Assembly (NCBI RefSeq): GCF_036503815.1 | Contig: NZ_AP027764.1 | Coordinates: forward strand, 3,162,001-3,226,000 | From: Escherichia coli | GTDB lineage: Bacteria > Pseudomonadota > Gammaproteobacteria > Enterobacterales > Enterobacteriaceae | DNA length: 64,000 nucleotides | Direction: 5' to 3' | In this document: positions 7,990 to 18,381 of the stretch, piece by piece | How the letters are laid out: the number at the start of each line of letters is the position of its first letter | Numbering within the stretch: position 1 is the stretch's first letter | The notes under the pieces: model-generated | Seen by the model: the letters and a program-made list of their open reading frames with translations, nothing else | Databases searched by the model: none | What the model was told of the DNA's origin: nothing | Made by a program: the position numbers and the translations under genes

Positions 7990-10434
7990 TTACACCTTTT
8001 CAACCTGAACCAGGTTTGTATGTGACGGATTCCCCTTAGCGAGAGGAGACGGACGTTGAGTGGTCAGTACGTTAATACAACCGCCCTTATCGACACGTTT
8101 TGCATCCGGGTCATACCAGGCACCTTCACCCAGTGCGACCACACCCGGCATCATTCGTGGCGTCACTTTTGCCTCAATGTGAACCTCACCACGGTCGTTA
8201 AAGATCCTGACCTTATCGCCGTTGTTGATACCGCGTTTTTGTGCATCAAGCGGGTTGATCCACATTTCCTGGCGGCAAGCTGCTTTCAGCACATCAACGT
8301 TGCCGTAAGTTGAGTGAACGCGAGATTTGTAGTGGAAGCCAGTAAGCTGCAGCGGATATTGTTTGTTCAGCGGATCCTGATAACTTTCAAAGCCCGGCGT
8401 GTAGATCGGCAGTGGATCGATCACGTCGCCTTCTGGCAATTCCCAGGTCGCGGCAATGTCAGCCAGCGCCTGCGAATAAATCTCAATTTTACCCGATGGC
8501 GTGGTCAGCGGATTTGCCTGCGGATCTTCACGGAAAGCTTTATAAGCAACGTGATGCCCTTGTGGGTCGCGCTTTTTAAAGATCCCCTGCTTGCGGAACT
8601 CTTCAAACGTTGGCAGTTCAGGAATCGCTTCCCGCGACTGGGCATACAGATGCCGCATCCACTCTTCCTGTGTACGGCCTTCAGTAAACTGTTGCTCAAC
8701 GCCAAGACGTTTTGCCAGTTCGCTGGTCATTTCATAGATGGTCTTACATTCAAAGCGCGGTTTAATCACCTGATCGTTGAAAATCACGTAAGACATATTC
8801 CCGCAGGATGCATCCAGTGCAAAGTCCATCTGTTCGGAAGCGGTGCAGTCAGGCAGCAGGATGTCAGCATATTTCGCTGATGAGGTCATGTGGCAGTCGA
8901 TAACCACAATCAGCTCGCACTTCTTATCATCCTGAAGGATTTCATGGGTACGGTTGATTTCAGAATGCTGGTTAATCAGGCAGTTACCAGCATAGTTCCA
9001 GATCATTTTGATCGGCACATCCAGCTTATCTTTCCCGCGCACACCATCACGCAGCGCTGTCATTTCCGGGCCACGTTCAATGGCATCGGTCCACATAAAC
9101 ATCGAAATGCTGGTCTGGATCGGGTTTTCGAGGGTCGGCATACGGACAAAAGGTAAGCTGTATGAACCTTCACGCGCGCCGCTGTTGCCCCCGTTAATAC
9201 CAACGTTACCGGTCAGAATCGCCAGCATCGAGATAGCACGGGTTGCGATTTCACCGTTAGCGTGACGCTGCGGGCCCCATCCCTGGCTGATAAACGCCGG
9301 TTTGGTACTACCGATTTCACGAGCCAATTTGATGATTTTGTCTGCCGGAACACCGGTGATTTGCGAGGCCCATTCCGGTGTTTTAGCCACGCCATCTGGC
9401 CCTTCCCCCAGAATATAAGCTTTATAGTGGCCATTTTTCGGTGCACTAGCTGGCAGGGTTTTCTCGTCGTAGCCAACGCAATATTTATCGAGGAATTCCT
9501 GATCAACCAGATTTTCGCTGATCATGACGTACGCCAGACCATTAACCAGTGCGGCATCTGTTCCCGGACGAATAGGGATCCACTCATCTTCGCGCCCGGC
9601 ACCGGTGTCGGTATAGCGCGGATCGATAATGATCATACGAGCATTGGATTTCTGACGAGCCTGCTCAAGGTAATAAGTCACCCCACCACCGCTCATTCGC
9701 GTTTCGCCAGGGTTATTACCAAACAGTACCACCAGCTTACTGTTTTCAATATCTGACGGGCTGTTACCATCCGCCCAGCCGCCGTAGGTATAGTTCAAAC
9801 CTTCCGCAATTTGCGCGGAAGAGTAGTCACCGTAATGGTTCAGATAACCGCCGCAGCAGTTCATCAGGCGAGCGACCAGGGTATTTCCCGGCGGCCAGGA
9901 GCGGGTCATGGTGCCGCCCAGCGTACCGGTACCATAGTTCAGATAGATAGACTCGTTGCCGTACTCTTTGATCAGGCGCTGCATATTGGTCGCGATGATG
10001 TCGTAGGCTTCTTCCCAGCTAATGCGCTCGAATTTGCCTTCACCGCGCGCCCCGACTCGTTTCATCGGATATTTCAGGCGGTCCGGATTGTAGACACGGC
10101 GACGCATGGAACGCCCACGCAGACAGGCGCGCACCTGGTGCAGGCCGTCATAGTTGTCATCGCCGGTATTATCCGTTTCAACATATTTAATTTCACCGTC
10201 CACAACGTGCATACGTAGCGGGCAGCGGCTACCACAGTTAACTGTACAGGCGCTCCAGATTACCTTTTCGTCTGACTTTGCCGGAAGGGCACTATCAACA
10301 GCGTGCGCAATCCGACTAAAAGGTAAGGTTAATGCGCTGCTGGCCATTGCCAAGCCGCCGATCGCTGTCGTTTTTACCAAACCACGGCGACTCACCTCAG
10401 CAGCCAATACCGCATCAGGGATTTTCGTTTTCAT
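7990..10434 (-). CDS. dmsA: Dimethyl sulfoxide reductase catalytic subunit A (molybdopterin)
   Basis: An 814-residue Mo-bis-MGD oxidoreductase that reduces DMSO and related oxides as anaerobic electron acceptors. The N-terminus carries a twin-arginine signal (SRRGLVK, residues 15-21) with cleavage likely after AHA near residue 45. It then has a Cys cluster CTVNCGSRC (C63, C67, C71) for the FS0 cluster and the molybdopterin oxidoreductase domains. First gene of dmsABC. An FNR-type site lies about 170-185 bp upstream of the start codon. Confidence 0.97.
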   Translation of the reverse strand: MKTKIPDAVLAAEVSRRGLVKTTAIGGLAMASSALTLPFSRIAHAVDSALPAKSDEKVIWSACTVNCGSRCPLRMHVVDGEIKYVETDNTGDDNYDGLHQVRACLRGRSMRRRVYNPDRLKYPMKRVGARGEGKFERISWEEAYDIIATNMQRLIKEYGNESIYLNYGTGTLGGTMTRSWPPGNTLVARLMNCCGGYLNHYGDYSSAQIAEGLNYTYGGWADGNSPSDIENSKLVVLFGNNPGETRMSGGGVTYYLEQARQKSNARMIIIDPRYTDTGAGREDEWIPIRPGTDAALVNGLAYVMISENLVDQEFLDKYCVGYDEKTLPASAPKNGHYKAYILGEGPDGVAKTPEWASQITGVPADKIIKLAREIGSTKPAFISQGWGPQRHANGEIATRAISMLAILTGNVGINGGNSGAREGSYSLPFVRMPTLENPIQTSISMFMWTDAIERGPEMTALRDGVRGKDKLDVPIKMIWNYAGNCLINQHSEINRTHEILQDDKKCELIVVIDCHMTSSAKYADILLPDCTASEQMDFALDASCGNMSYVIFNDQVIKPRFECKTIYEMTSELAKRLGVEQQFTEGRTQEEWMRHLYAQSREAIPELPTFEEFRKQGIFKKRDPQGHHVAYKAFREDPQANPLTTPSGKIEIYSQALADIAATWELPEGDVIDPLPIYTPGFESYQDPLNKQYPLQLTGFHYKSRVHSTYGNVDVLKAACRQEMWINPLDAQKRGINNGDKVRIFNDRGEVHIEAKVTPRMMPGVVALGEGAWYDPDAKRVDKGGCINVLTTQRPSPLAKGNPSHTNLVQVEKV

Positions 10435-10604
10435 AATGGCTCACTCAAGCTTGCTCACGATTGATTCCAGTAACAAACCGTATTGTGTAATTATTTCTAT
10501 AGCAGTTCGCTATATAGGCTTGTATACATCGAATGATTTGAAAATCAAAGAGATAGGCAGATTTTCACTCGAAAGTAGTATTACGTGTAAGTGAGGAGTA
10601 ATTA

Positions 10605-10618
10605 TTGTTCGGTATCAA
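10605..10618 (-). promoter_or_regulatory. FNR-type site upstream of dmsA
   Basis: The minus strand reads TTGATACCGAACAA, a close match to the FNR consensus TTGAT-N4-ATCAA. Anaerobic activation of dmsABC by FNR is established in E. coli. I identified the site by pattern only. Confidence 0.7.
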
Positions 10619-10626
10619 AGGGAGAC

Positions 10627-10653
10627 AAAAAAAGCGCCCGAAGGCGCTTTTTA
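10627..10653. terminator. Terminator after serS
   Basis: The hairpin AAAAGCGCC-CGAA-GGCGCTTTT has a T-run on either strand. It lies just after the serS stop and terminates serS on the minus strand, upstream of the dmsA promoter region. Confidence 0.9.
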
Positions 10654-10672
10654 GATTCAGAAAAATTGGGTA

Positions 10673-11965
10673 TTAGCCAATATATTCCAGTCCGTTCATA
10701 TACGGACGCAGAACTTCCGGTACTTCGATACGACCATCAGCCTGCTGATAGTTTTCCATTACCGCAACCAGCGTACGACCAACAGCCAGACCAGAACCGT
10801 TCAGGGTATGAACCAGACGGGTTTTCTTGTCCGACTTGCTACGGCAACGTGCCTGCATACGACGCGCCTGGAAATCCCAAACGTTGGAGCAGGAAGAGAT
10901 CTCGCGGTAGGTGTTCTGTGCCGGGATCCATACTTCCAGGTCGTAAGTTTTGCAAGCGCCAAAGCCCATGTCGCCGGTGCAAAGAATGATTTTACGGTAC
11001 GGCAGGCCCAGCAACTGCAGGACTTTTTCCGCATGACCGGTCATCTCTTCCAGTGCCGCCATTGAGTCTTCCGGGCGCACGATCTGCACCATTTCAACTT
11101 TGTCGAACTGGTGCATACGGATCAGACCACGGGTGTCACGACCATATGAACCTGCTTCAGAACGGAAACATGGGGTGTGGGCGGTCATCTTAATTGGCAG
11201 ATCATCTTCATCGATGATTTCACCGCGTACCAGGTTGGTCAGCGGAACTTCTGCCGTTGGGATCAGTGCATAGTTACTGGTGTCTGCTTCTTCTTCCAGC
11301 GGACGAGTATGGAACAGATCGCCAGCAAATTTCGGCAGCTGACCCGTACCGTACAGCGTGTCCTGGTTAACCAGGTACGGAACATAGTTCTCACTGTAGC
11401 CATGCTGTTCGGTATGCAGATCCAGCATAAACTGCGACAGTGCGCGGTGCATGCGAGCAATCTGCCCTTTCATTACCACAAAGCGGGAACCAGTCAACTT
11501 AACTGCGGCTGCAAAGTCGAGGCCAGAGTGCATTTCACCCAGCGTCACATGGTCACGAACTTCAAAGTCAAACTCACGCGGGGTGCCCCAGCGGCTGACT
11601 TCAACGTTGTCATTTTCATCTTTACCTACCGGCACTTCATCTGCAGGCAAGTTAGGGATGGTTAGCGCGATATCGCGAATTTCAGCCTGTAAAGCATCCA
11701 GCTCGGCTTTTGCTGCATCCAGCTCTTCGCCCAGTTTGTTCACTTCCAGACGTAAAGGCTCGATATCTTCCCCGCGCGCTTTCGCCTGGCCAATGGATTT
11801 CGATCGGGAGTTACGCTCCGCTTGCAGGTTTTCCGTTTTGACCTGCAATACTTTACGACGCTCTTCAAGAGCGCCCAGCTTATCTACATCCAGCTTAAAG
11901 CCCCGGCGTGCCAGTTTTTCAGCGACTGCGTCTGGCTCATTACGCAGCAGATTGGGATCGAGCAT
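10673..11965 (-). CDS. serS: Seryl-tRNA synthetase
   Basis: A 430-residue class II aminoacyl-tRNA synthetase that charges tRNA-Ser and tRNA-Sec. The N-terminal 110 residues form the long antiparallel coiled coil that grips the tRNA long arm (heptad-rich EERRKVLQ...[10 protein letters not shown]). Class II motif 2 is [14 protein letters not shown] and motif 3 is [16 protein letters not shown]. The start at 11965 gives the family-standard length. It lies 90 bp downstream of rarA on the same strand. Confidence 0.97.
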
Positions 11966-12055
11966 GCTTATCCTGTGCTTATCGAATTAAATGGGAGATG
12001 TGGCCACAGCCTGCGACCACAGGGATACAGTAACAACATTACCGCAACGATAACA

Positions 12056-13399
12056 TTAACGGTAGCGTTTTATGGGGCTATTTTGATCCTGTTCAGCCAG
12101 CCAGGCGAGCTTTTCGCCAATCTTGCCTTCAAGGCCCCTGTTTGTCGGGAAATAATAGCGTGTTTGTGCTATTTCCGGCGGGAAGTAAACCTCACCGGCA
12201 GCATAAGCGTTTGCTTCATCATGAGCATAACGATATTCCTGACCGTAGCCCATTTCCTTCATCAGTTTGGTCGGCGCATTGCGCAAATGAACCGGTACGT
12301 CATAATCCGGACGTTCGCGAGCATCGGCCAGCGCGGCTTTAAACGCAGTGTAGACAGCGTTGCTTTTTGGCGCGCAGGCCAGGTAAACAATCGCCTGAGC
12401 AATGGCACGTTCACCTTCTGCCGGACCAACTCGCGTAAAGCAATCCCAGGCCGCAATAGCCACCTGCATCGCCCGTGGGTCAGCATTACCCACATCTTCA
12501 GACGCAATCGCCAGGCAGCGACGCGCGACATATAACGGATCTCCACCGGCGGTAATAATTCGCGCATACCAGTACAGCGCCGCATCGGGTGCGCTCCCAC
12601 GCACCGATTTATGCAGTGCAGAGATCAGATCGTAAAAGCGATCGCCTTTGTTATCAAAGCGGGCGCTACGCTCACCGGCGATTTCGGTCAGTAATTCAGG
12701 CTTCAGGACTCGCTTACCGCTATCATCGACTTCAGCCATATCCGCCATCATTTCCAGCGTATTTAACGCACGGCGCGCGTCGCCATTCACCAATTCAGCG
12801 ATGGCGCGTCGTGTTTCACCTGGCAGAACGATATCCTGACCACCATAACCGCGGGTTTTGTCTTCCATGGCCTGAGTCAGTACTTGCTCAATATCCTCTG
12901 TACTCAAGGATTTCAGCAGATAGACACGGGCACGGGAAAGCAGTGCCGAGTTAAGTTCAAACGACGGGTTTTCAGTGGTTGCGCCAATAAAAGTGATGGT
13001 ACCGTCTTCAATATGTGGCAGAAATGCATCCTGCTGGCTTTTGTTGAAACGGTGAACTTCGTCAACAAAAAGAATAGTGCGGCGACCAGCATTGCGGTTT
13101 TGCCGAGCGCGCTCGATCGCCTCGCGAATCTCTTTCACGCCAGAGGTAACGGCAGAAATACGTTCCACATCAGCGTTCGCATAGCGGGCAATCACTTCAG
13201 CGAGGGTTGTTTTGCCAGTACCCGGCGGCCCCCAGAGGATCATAGAATGCAAATGCCCGGCTTCGATAGCGCGCGGCAACGGCTTCCCCGCGGCCAGCAA
13301 ATGTTGCTGGCCGATATACTGTGCTAAATTTTCTGGCCGCATACGCGCGGCCAGAGGTTGAAAAGTATTATCCGAAAAATCGAGCGACAGATTGCTCAC
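12056..13399 (-). CDS. rarA: Replication-associated recombination ATPase RarA (MgsA)
   Basis: A 447-residue AAA+ protein of the RarA/WRNIP1 family, which acts at stalled replication forks. Walker A is GPPGTGKT (residues 57-64), Walker B is FVDEVHRFNKSQQD, and sensor 1 is IGATTENPSFELN. The C-terminal domain contains the conserved DALYWYARI... and ASEDVGNADP motifs. The start lies ten bases after the lolA stop, so lolA-rarA are very probably co-transcribed. Confidence 0.97.
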   Translation of the reverse strand: MSNLSLDFSDNTFQPLAARMRPENLAQYIGQQHLLAAGKPLPRAIEAGHLHSMILWGPPGTGKTTLAEVIARYANADVERISAVTSGVKEIREAIERARQNRNAGRRTILFVDEVHRFNKSQQDAFLPHIEDGTITFIGATTENPSFELNSALLSRARVYLLKSLSTEDIEQVLTQAMEDKTRGYGGQDIVLPGETRRAIAELVNGDARRALNTLEMMADMAEVDDSGKRVLKPELLTEIAGERSARFDNKGDRFYDLISALHKSVRGSAPDAALYWYARIITAGGDPLYVARRCLAIASEDVGNADPRAMQVAIAAWDCFTRVGPAEGERAIAQAIVYLACAPKSNAVYTAFKAALADARERPDYDVPVHLRNAPTKLMKEMGYGQEYRYAHDEANAYAAGEVYFPPEIAQTRYYFPTNRGLEGKIGEKLAWLAEQDQNSPIKRYR

Positions 13400-13409
13400 T
13401 CAGGTGCCT

Positions 13410-14021
13410 CTACTTACGTTGATCATCTACCGTGACGCCTTGCGGCGGGGTGAAGGTAAATTTCGCTGCATCCACAGCCCCATTTTGCTGGGATTTCAGT
13501 TGATAACTGCTGCGCTGATCGTCCTGCTCCACCGCGCTAAACTGATGGATTGTGCCATCACGCCCCACGTTAATGGTGAACTGCTTCAAATTGCCATTGC
13601 TGGCTTTCGGCGTCAGGACAAAGTCATCGCCATTCTGTTTGATATTGTACTGCTGCCAGTCGCTGGACTGGTTGCGGGCAATCAGCATAAACGGCGTATT
13701 ACCGGTGGCATCTTTCAGCCAGGTTGCCGTAGCTTGCTCAACGAACGGGTTATAGAACCACAGTGTTTTACCGTCAGAAACCAGAATGCTTTCATCAGGT
13801 TGAGTCATATGCCAGTTAAATAAGTTTGGACGTTTCACCCACAGATCGCCCTGACCTTCCTGCACCGCCGCGCCGCTACCGTCAGTCACTTTTTGTGTGA
13901 AGCTGGCGTGGAAGCTGCTGACTTTATCCAGACGGCTTTTCAGATCGCTTGCGGCATCAGCCCAAACACTGGACGCCACTAAACTTGAGAGTAATGCACA
14001 GGTGATGGCAATTTTTTTCAT
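13410..14021 (-). CDS. lolA: Outer-membrane lipoprotein carrier protein LolA
   Basis: LolA is the periplasmic chaperone that takes lipoproteins from LolCDE and delivers them to LolB in the outer membrane. The 203-residue precursor has a signal peptide ([21 protein letters not shown]) cut after VWA near residue 21. Two adjacent ATG codons exist (14024 and 14021). I prefer 14021 because the GAGGA ribosome site is then seven bases away, and the family begins MKK. Upstream is a REP element, then ftsK. Confidence 0.96.
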
Positions 14022-14133
14022 CATTGTTCCTCAAATTACGTCACTCCCGACCGGGAGCTCCCTCTACTCTCTATTCCAGGCTAATAATCAGCTTGAGGAA
14101 AGAAGAAAATACTGAATTTTCAGTTGATAGAGT

Positions 14134-14169
14134 GCCGGATGCGATGCTATCGCATCTTATCCGGCCTAC
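14134..14169. repeat. REP element between lolA and ftsK
   Basis: A single repetitive extragenic palindromic unit: TGCCGGATGCGAT ... ATCGCATCTTATCCGGCCTA forms an imperfect hairpin with the standard GCCGGAT and ATCCGGCCTAC ends. Confidence 0.85.
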
Positions 14170-14179
14170 GATACTCTAA

Positions 14180-17100
14180 TTAGTCAAACGGAGGTGGGGC
14201 CAGCACTTCACGATTACCATTGTGCCCCTGTTCGCTGACAATCCCCTGCGCTTCCATCTGTTCGATAATCCGCGCCGCACGGTTATAACCAATGCGGAAC
14301 TGACGCTGTACGCCTGAAATTGACGCTTTGCGTTTTTCAGTGACAAACTGCACTGCCTGATCGAACAACGGATCCAGTTCTTCAGCGCCATCGAAACCAC
14401 CCGCACCACCTTCGCTTTCGCTGTCGGAGGTGATGCCATCAACATATTGTGGGCGACCACGCGCTTTCCAGTCCTGTACTACGGCATGAACTTCCTGATC
14501 GCGAACAAAAGCACCGTGGACACGTACTGGCAGCGTGGAGTTCGGCCCAGAGTAGAGCATATCCCCCATACCCAGCAGGGATTCCGCGCCAGCCTGATCA
14601 AGAATGGTACGTGAGTCAATCTTACTGGATACGGTAAAGGCGATACGGGTCGGAATATTCGCTTTAATCAGACCAGTAATAACATCAACCGATGGACGCT
14701 GCGTTGCCAGTACGAGGTGGATACCTGCAGCACGGGCTTTTTGCGCCAGACGTGCTATCAGCTCTTCCACTTTTTTACCTACCGTCATCATCAGGTCGGC
14801 AAATTCGTCCACCAACACCACAATGTACGGTTCTTTTTTCAGCACCGGATGCTGGGCATCCATACTGTCACCCGGCTTCCAGTACGGGTCTGGAATCGGA
14901 CGCATCATGCGATCGGCTTCAGCAATTTTTTCGTTATAACCCGCCAGATTACGCACACCCAGCGCAGACATCAGTTTGTAACGACGCTCCATCTCGTTAA
15001 CACACCAGCGCAGCGCGTTGGCGGCATCTTTCATATCGGTAACAACTTCCGTTAACAGGTGCGGAATGCCTTCATAAACCGAAAGCTCCAGCATTTTCGG
15101 GTCGATCATGATGAAACGCACATCTTCTGGCTGTGCTTTATAAAGCATGCTCAGGATCATCGCGTTCACACCGACAGATTTACCGGAACCGGTAGTCCCC
15201 GCAACCAACAAGTGCGGCATCTTCGCCAGATCGGCAACCACCGGCTCACCGGCGATATCTTTACCCAGCACCACAGTTAATGGTGACGGATTATCGCGGA
15301 ACTTCGCATTATCAAGCACTTCGCGCAGATAAACGGTTTGTCGTTTTTTATTCGGTAACTCCAGACCTACATAAGGTTTGCCAGGAATAACTTCAACGAC
15401 ACGCACCGCCACCGTCGAAAGTGAACGGGCAAGGTCACGAGACAAGTTAGAAATGCGCGCCGCTTTTACGCCCGGTGCCAGATTCAATTCAAAGCGAGTG
15501 ATAACCGGTCCCGGAGAGTAATTGACGACATCGGCTTTAATACGGAAATCAGCCAGACGCGCTTCCACCAGGCGCGCCATTTGTTCAAGCGCAAAGGTAT
15601 CTACCGGTTCCACTTCGCTCGGTGGCGGTGTCAGCAAATCCAGAGAAGGCAGCGGCGTCGTCGGTTTATGCAACGGACGGCTGTCGCCATTGCGCATCAA
15701 CAGTGGATGAAGCAGGGTATCCTGCGGCTGCGGCACAACCGGTTGTTGTGGCTGCTGATACTGCGGCTGCGGCGCAACTGGCTGTTGCGGCTGCTGATAT
15801 TGCTGCTGTGGTGCAACCGGCTGTTGTGGCTGCTGATACTGCGGCTGTGGTGCAACCGGCTGTTGCGGCTGCTGATATTGCTGCTGCGGTGCAACCGGTT
15901 GTTGTGGCTGCTGGTATTGCTGCTGCGGCACTACCGGTTGTTGCGGCTGCTGTACAGGTTCAACAATTGGCGTAAACAGCGGTTCGTGTGGCCCATCATC
16001 CAGCAAAGCTTTCATTGGCGAAAATTCGAAATCATCCAGCGAGAACGGATTCGCCCCAGCCGGTTGTTCGCCGGAATAACGTTGTTGTTGAGTTTGAGCA
16101 AACTGACGAGCCAGTTCTGCCTCTGCCGCAGCATCTGCATCTTCTGTATTCACGGGCACATCATGTTGATACTGTTCGCCATAGCGTTGCTGCTGCGTCT
16201 GGGCGAACTGACGCGCCAGTTCATCCTGCTGCATCGCATCGATTTCATCATCGTTATAATGATCGCCGGAATCGTACTGATTGCGCTGGGCTTCACGGGC
16301 TTTTTCTTCTGCCGCACGCTGTGAGGGCAGCTTAATACCGTAAGACGCCAGTTCACGACGAGTTGGCACGCGGATGCGTTTCGGTCGTGGCAACTGCGGG
16401 CCAATCCCCTCTTTGACCTGCGGACGCGGTCCACCACTATTTGCCAGACTGAAAACTGTCGCGGCAACGGTTGCGGCAGCCCCCGTCGCCAGTGTCGCTT
16501 TTTTCACACCAGATGCCAGCGGAGAAACAGCGGCAGCGGCTTCTACTGGAGGTACTGCTGCAACAGAAGGTGCTTTCAGCGAAGATTTGATCGGTTCCGG
16601 TTCTTTAACCGGTTCTGGAATCGGTTGATACCAGGCCGCAAGTTGTTCACGTTCACGGGCTCGCTTCTCTTCCACTTCTTCAAAATAGTAAAGCGGCGGA
16701 CGCGTGGGTTTTGTCTCTTCTACAACGGGTTCAGGCTCCACAACAGGCTGCTGTTCAACGGGTTGCGGCTGTTGGTACAACGGCTCCTGAGCGGCTGGCT
16801 GCTGATAAGTTTGCTCAGTCTGGTATGTAGACTGTGGAGCAAAAGTGGATTGCTGCTCTTCGGCTTGCCAGGCGTTACCTGCCACCGGTTGTTCTGGCGC
16901 AGGGGCGTAATACGGCTGTTGCGCAGACTGTTCCGCCGCAGTTGTGTAATACGGCTGCTGAACAGGTTGTTCCGCCGCAGGAGCGTAGTAAGGTTGTTGC
17001 ACAGGTTGTTCCGCCGCAGGCGCATAATACGGCTGCTGTGGCTGTACAGGTTGTTGCAGCGGCTCATTATATTGCACTGCAGGCTGCGCATATTGTGGCT

Positions 17101-18247
17101 GCTGAGGGTAACCTTCCGGTGCAGGAGCAATAACCGGCTCTCCCGTTTGTGGCCCCGGTACAGGCTGCCAGGCTACTGTAGGTTGCGCAGGTGGAACATC
17201 AACAGAGGCAACTGGCGGCGTCTGAGTCACAGGTTCAACCGGTGCAGCCCAGCTTTGTGTCGCCGTGGTAGCAGCAGCTGCTACAGCAACAGGTTCGGTA
17301 ATTGGCGCACCGTTTAATAATGGATCGTATTCGTCATATTCTGGCTGCGTTGCACGATTGCCCGAAAAGAGGACGTCGTCAGGGTCGGCAGCCACACCGC
17401 GTGCAGTGTAGGTAATCTCTTCTTCATCATCCATCCGCTTACCGGAGAACAACGCAGCATCTGTTTGCCGCCCCATCGGATTAATGAATTTTTCCGCCAG
17501 ACGTTTACGACGCGCTAACGCGCCGCGAAGAATACGGGCACGGCGTGATTCATGCTGTTTGCCGTGATTTTCATCTTCATATTCTTCGTCGTCTTCATAC
17601 TCATCTTCATCGACCCAGGTATCATCGCGACGGGTACGATTACTGGCGAAGGTGAGAATGTTTAAAATCCAGCCGCCGAGTTTTTCAGCAATGGTCACCC
17701 ATGACCAACCGGTGAACAGCGTCAGGCCCGCTGCCCAAACGCAGAGCAGCGCAATAGTTCCCCCGCTACTGTGTAGCAGTGGTTGTAGCGTAGTGCTTAG
17801 TAAGCTGCCAATGACGCCACCGGAGGCAAAATACCAGATATCGTCAGCGTTGATTGCCGCCAGACCACAGGAGGTAAGGATGAGCGCCAAAACGCCAATG
17901 ATGCGTAGCGAAACGGCAAAATAATCAATGTATTCGTCACTGGACTGATGACGCCAGGCAAACCAACAACCGCCGACGATAATGACGGGAATGGTGTAAG
18001 CCATCACGCCAAAAATAAAGAACAGCGTATCTGCCAGCCACGCACCGGGCATTCCACCTAAATTATGGATAGGCTCATGCCAGGCCGTTTGCGACCAGCT
18101 GGGGTCCGAAGGGTTAAAGCTTAGTAAGGCAACCATCAACCAGACGGCAAACAGGACAATAAGGATCAGCAACGCCTCCAGAAGTCGGCGGCCGCTACTT
18201 AACTTTGTCAATGTGACTTCTTTGTCTTCAGTGTATTCCTGGCTCAA
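14180..18247 (-). CDS. ftsK: DNA translocase FtsK
   Basis: FtsK couples division-septum assembly to chromosome dimer resolution by pumping DNA toward dif and activating XerCD. The N-terminal 200 residues hold four membrane helices needed for division. A long Pro/Gln-rich linker follows, then the RecA-like motor (Walker A GTTGSGKS near residue 1020; Walker B VVLVDEFAD) and the C-terminal winged-helix gamma domain (ISGVQRQFRIGYNRAARI) that reads KOPS sequences. The protein is 1355 residues. I recall 1329 for K-12; the excess of 26 equals two extra 13-residue units of the linker repeat. Confidence 0.97.
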   Translation of the reverse strand: MSQEYTEDKEVTLTKLSSGRRLLEALLILIVLFAVWLMVALLSFNPSDPSWSQTAWHEPIHNLGGMPGAWLADTLFFIFGVMAYTIPVIIVGGCWFAWRHQSSDEYIDYFAVSLRIIGVLALILTSCGLAAINADDIWYFASGGVIGSLLSTTLQPLLHSSGGTIALLCVWAAGLTLFTGWSWVTIAEKLGGWILNILTFASNRTRRDDTWVDEDEYEDDEEYEDENHGKQHESRRARILRGALARRKRLAEKFINPMGRQTDAALFSGKRMDDEEEITYTARGVAADPDDVLFSGNRATQPEYDEYDPLLNGAPITEPVAVAAAATTATQSWAAPVEPVTQTPPVASVDVPPAQPTVAWQPVPGPQTGEPVIAPAPEGYPQQPQYAQPAVQYNEPLQQPVQPQQPYYAPAAEQPVQQPYYAPAAEQPVQQPYYTTAAEQSAQQPYYAPAPEQPVAGNAWQAEEQQSTFAPQSTYQTEQTYQQPAAQEPLYQQPQPVEQQPVVEPEPVVEETKPTRPPLYYFEEVEEKRAREREQLAAWYQPIPEPVKEPEPIKSSLKAPSVAAVPPVEAAAAVSPLASGVKKATLATGAAATVAATVFSLANSGGPRPQVKEGIGPQLPRPKRIRVPTRRELASYGIKLPSQRAAEEKAREAQRNQYDSGDHYNDDEIDAMQQDELARQFAQTQQQRYGEQYQHDVPVNTEDADAAAEAELARQFAQTQQQRYSGEQPAGANPFSLDDFEFSPMKALLDDGPHEPLFTPIVEPVQQPQQPVVPQQQYQQPQQPVAPQQQYQQPQQPVAPQPQYQQPQQPVAPQQQYQQPQQPVAPQPQYQQPQQPVVPQPQDTLLHPLLMRNGDSRPLHKPTTPLPSLDLLTPPPSEVEPVDTFALEQMARLVEARLADFRIKADVVNYSPGPVITRFELNLAPGVKAARISNLSRDLARSLSTVAVRVVEVIPGKPYVGLELPNKKRQTVYLREVLDNAKFRDNPSPLTVVLGKDIAGEPVVADLAKMPHLLVAGTTGSGKSVGVNAMILSMLYKAQPEDVRFIMIDPKMLELSVYEGIPHLLTEVVTDMKDAANALRWCVNEMERRYKLMSALGVRNLAGYNEKIAEADRMMRPIPDPYWKPGDSMDAQHPVLKKEPYIVVLVDEFADLMMTVGKKVEELIARLAQKARAAGIHLVLATQRPSVDVITGLIKANIPTRIAFTVSSKIDSRTILDQAGAESLLGMGDMLYSGPNSTLPVRVHGAFVRDQEVHAVVQDWKARGRPQYVDGITSDSESEGGAGGFDGAEELDPLFDQAVQFVTEKRKASISGVQRQFRIGYNRAARIIEQMEAQGIVSEQGHNGNREVLAPPPFD
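15725..15960 (-). repeat. FtsK linker tandem repeat, PQQPV-type
   Basis: In-frame tandem repeat encoding about six copies of an 11-13 residue unit (QYQQPQQPVAPQ). On the plus strand it appears as repeated GGTTGTTGTGGCTGCTG blocks with a period near 39 bases. It lies in the flexible linker of FtsK. Confidence 0.8.
16884..17040 (-). repeat. FtsK linker tandem repeat, 39-bp YYAPAAEQPVQQP unit
   Basis: Four in-frame copies of a 39-bp unit. Boundaries of three are visible at 16911-16949, 16950-16988 and 16989-17027, with a partial unit on each side. The encoded unit is QQPYYAPAAEQPV with small changes (one copy reads YYTTAAEQSA). Two more copies than I recall in K-12 would explain the longer protein. 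Confidence 0.8.
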
Positions 18248-18381
18248 GAAAGGCTCTCCAGGTTACAGGCTTTTCCTGCCCGATGCTAAAACGGACAACA
18301 GTACCAGGTTACCCTAGTACTGTTGCTGTATGGATTAACAGGAGTGTAATCAAAATACGCCGATTTTGCACCTGTTCCGTG

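Noticed and set aside
8314..8880. 188-codon open frame opposite dmsA
   Set aside because: Shadow of the highly conserved dmsA coding frame.
15581..16324. 247-codon open frame on the plus strand opposite ftsK
   Set aside because: It is the complement of the Pro/Gln repeat of FtsK and consists of low-complexity Leu/Arg runs. The ftsK frame is clearly the real one.
16625..17317. 230-codon plus-strand open frame opposite ftsK
   Set aside because: Again a shadow of the repeat-rich linker, with no ribosome site or recognisable domain.
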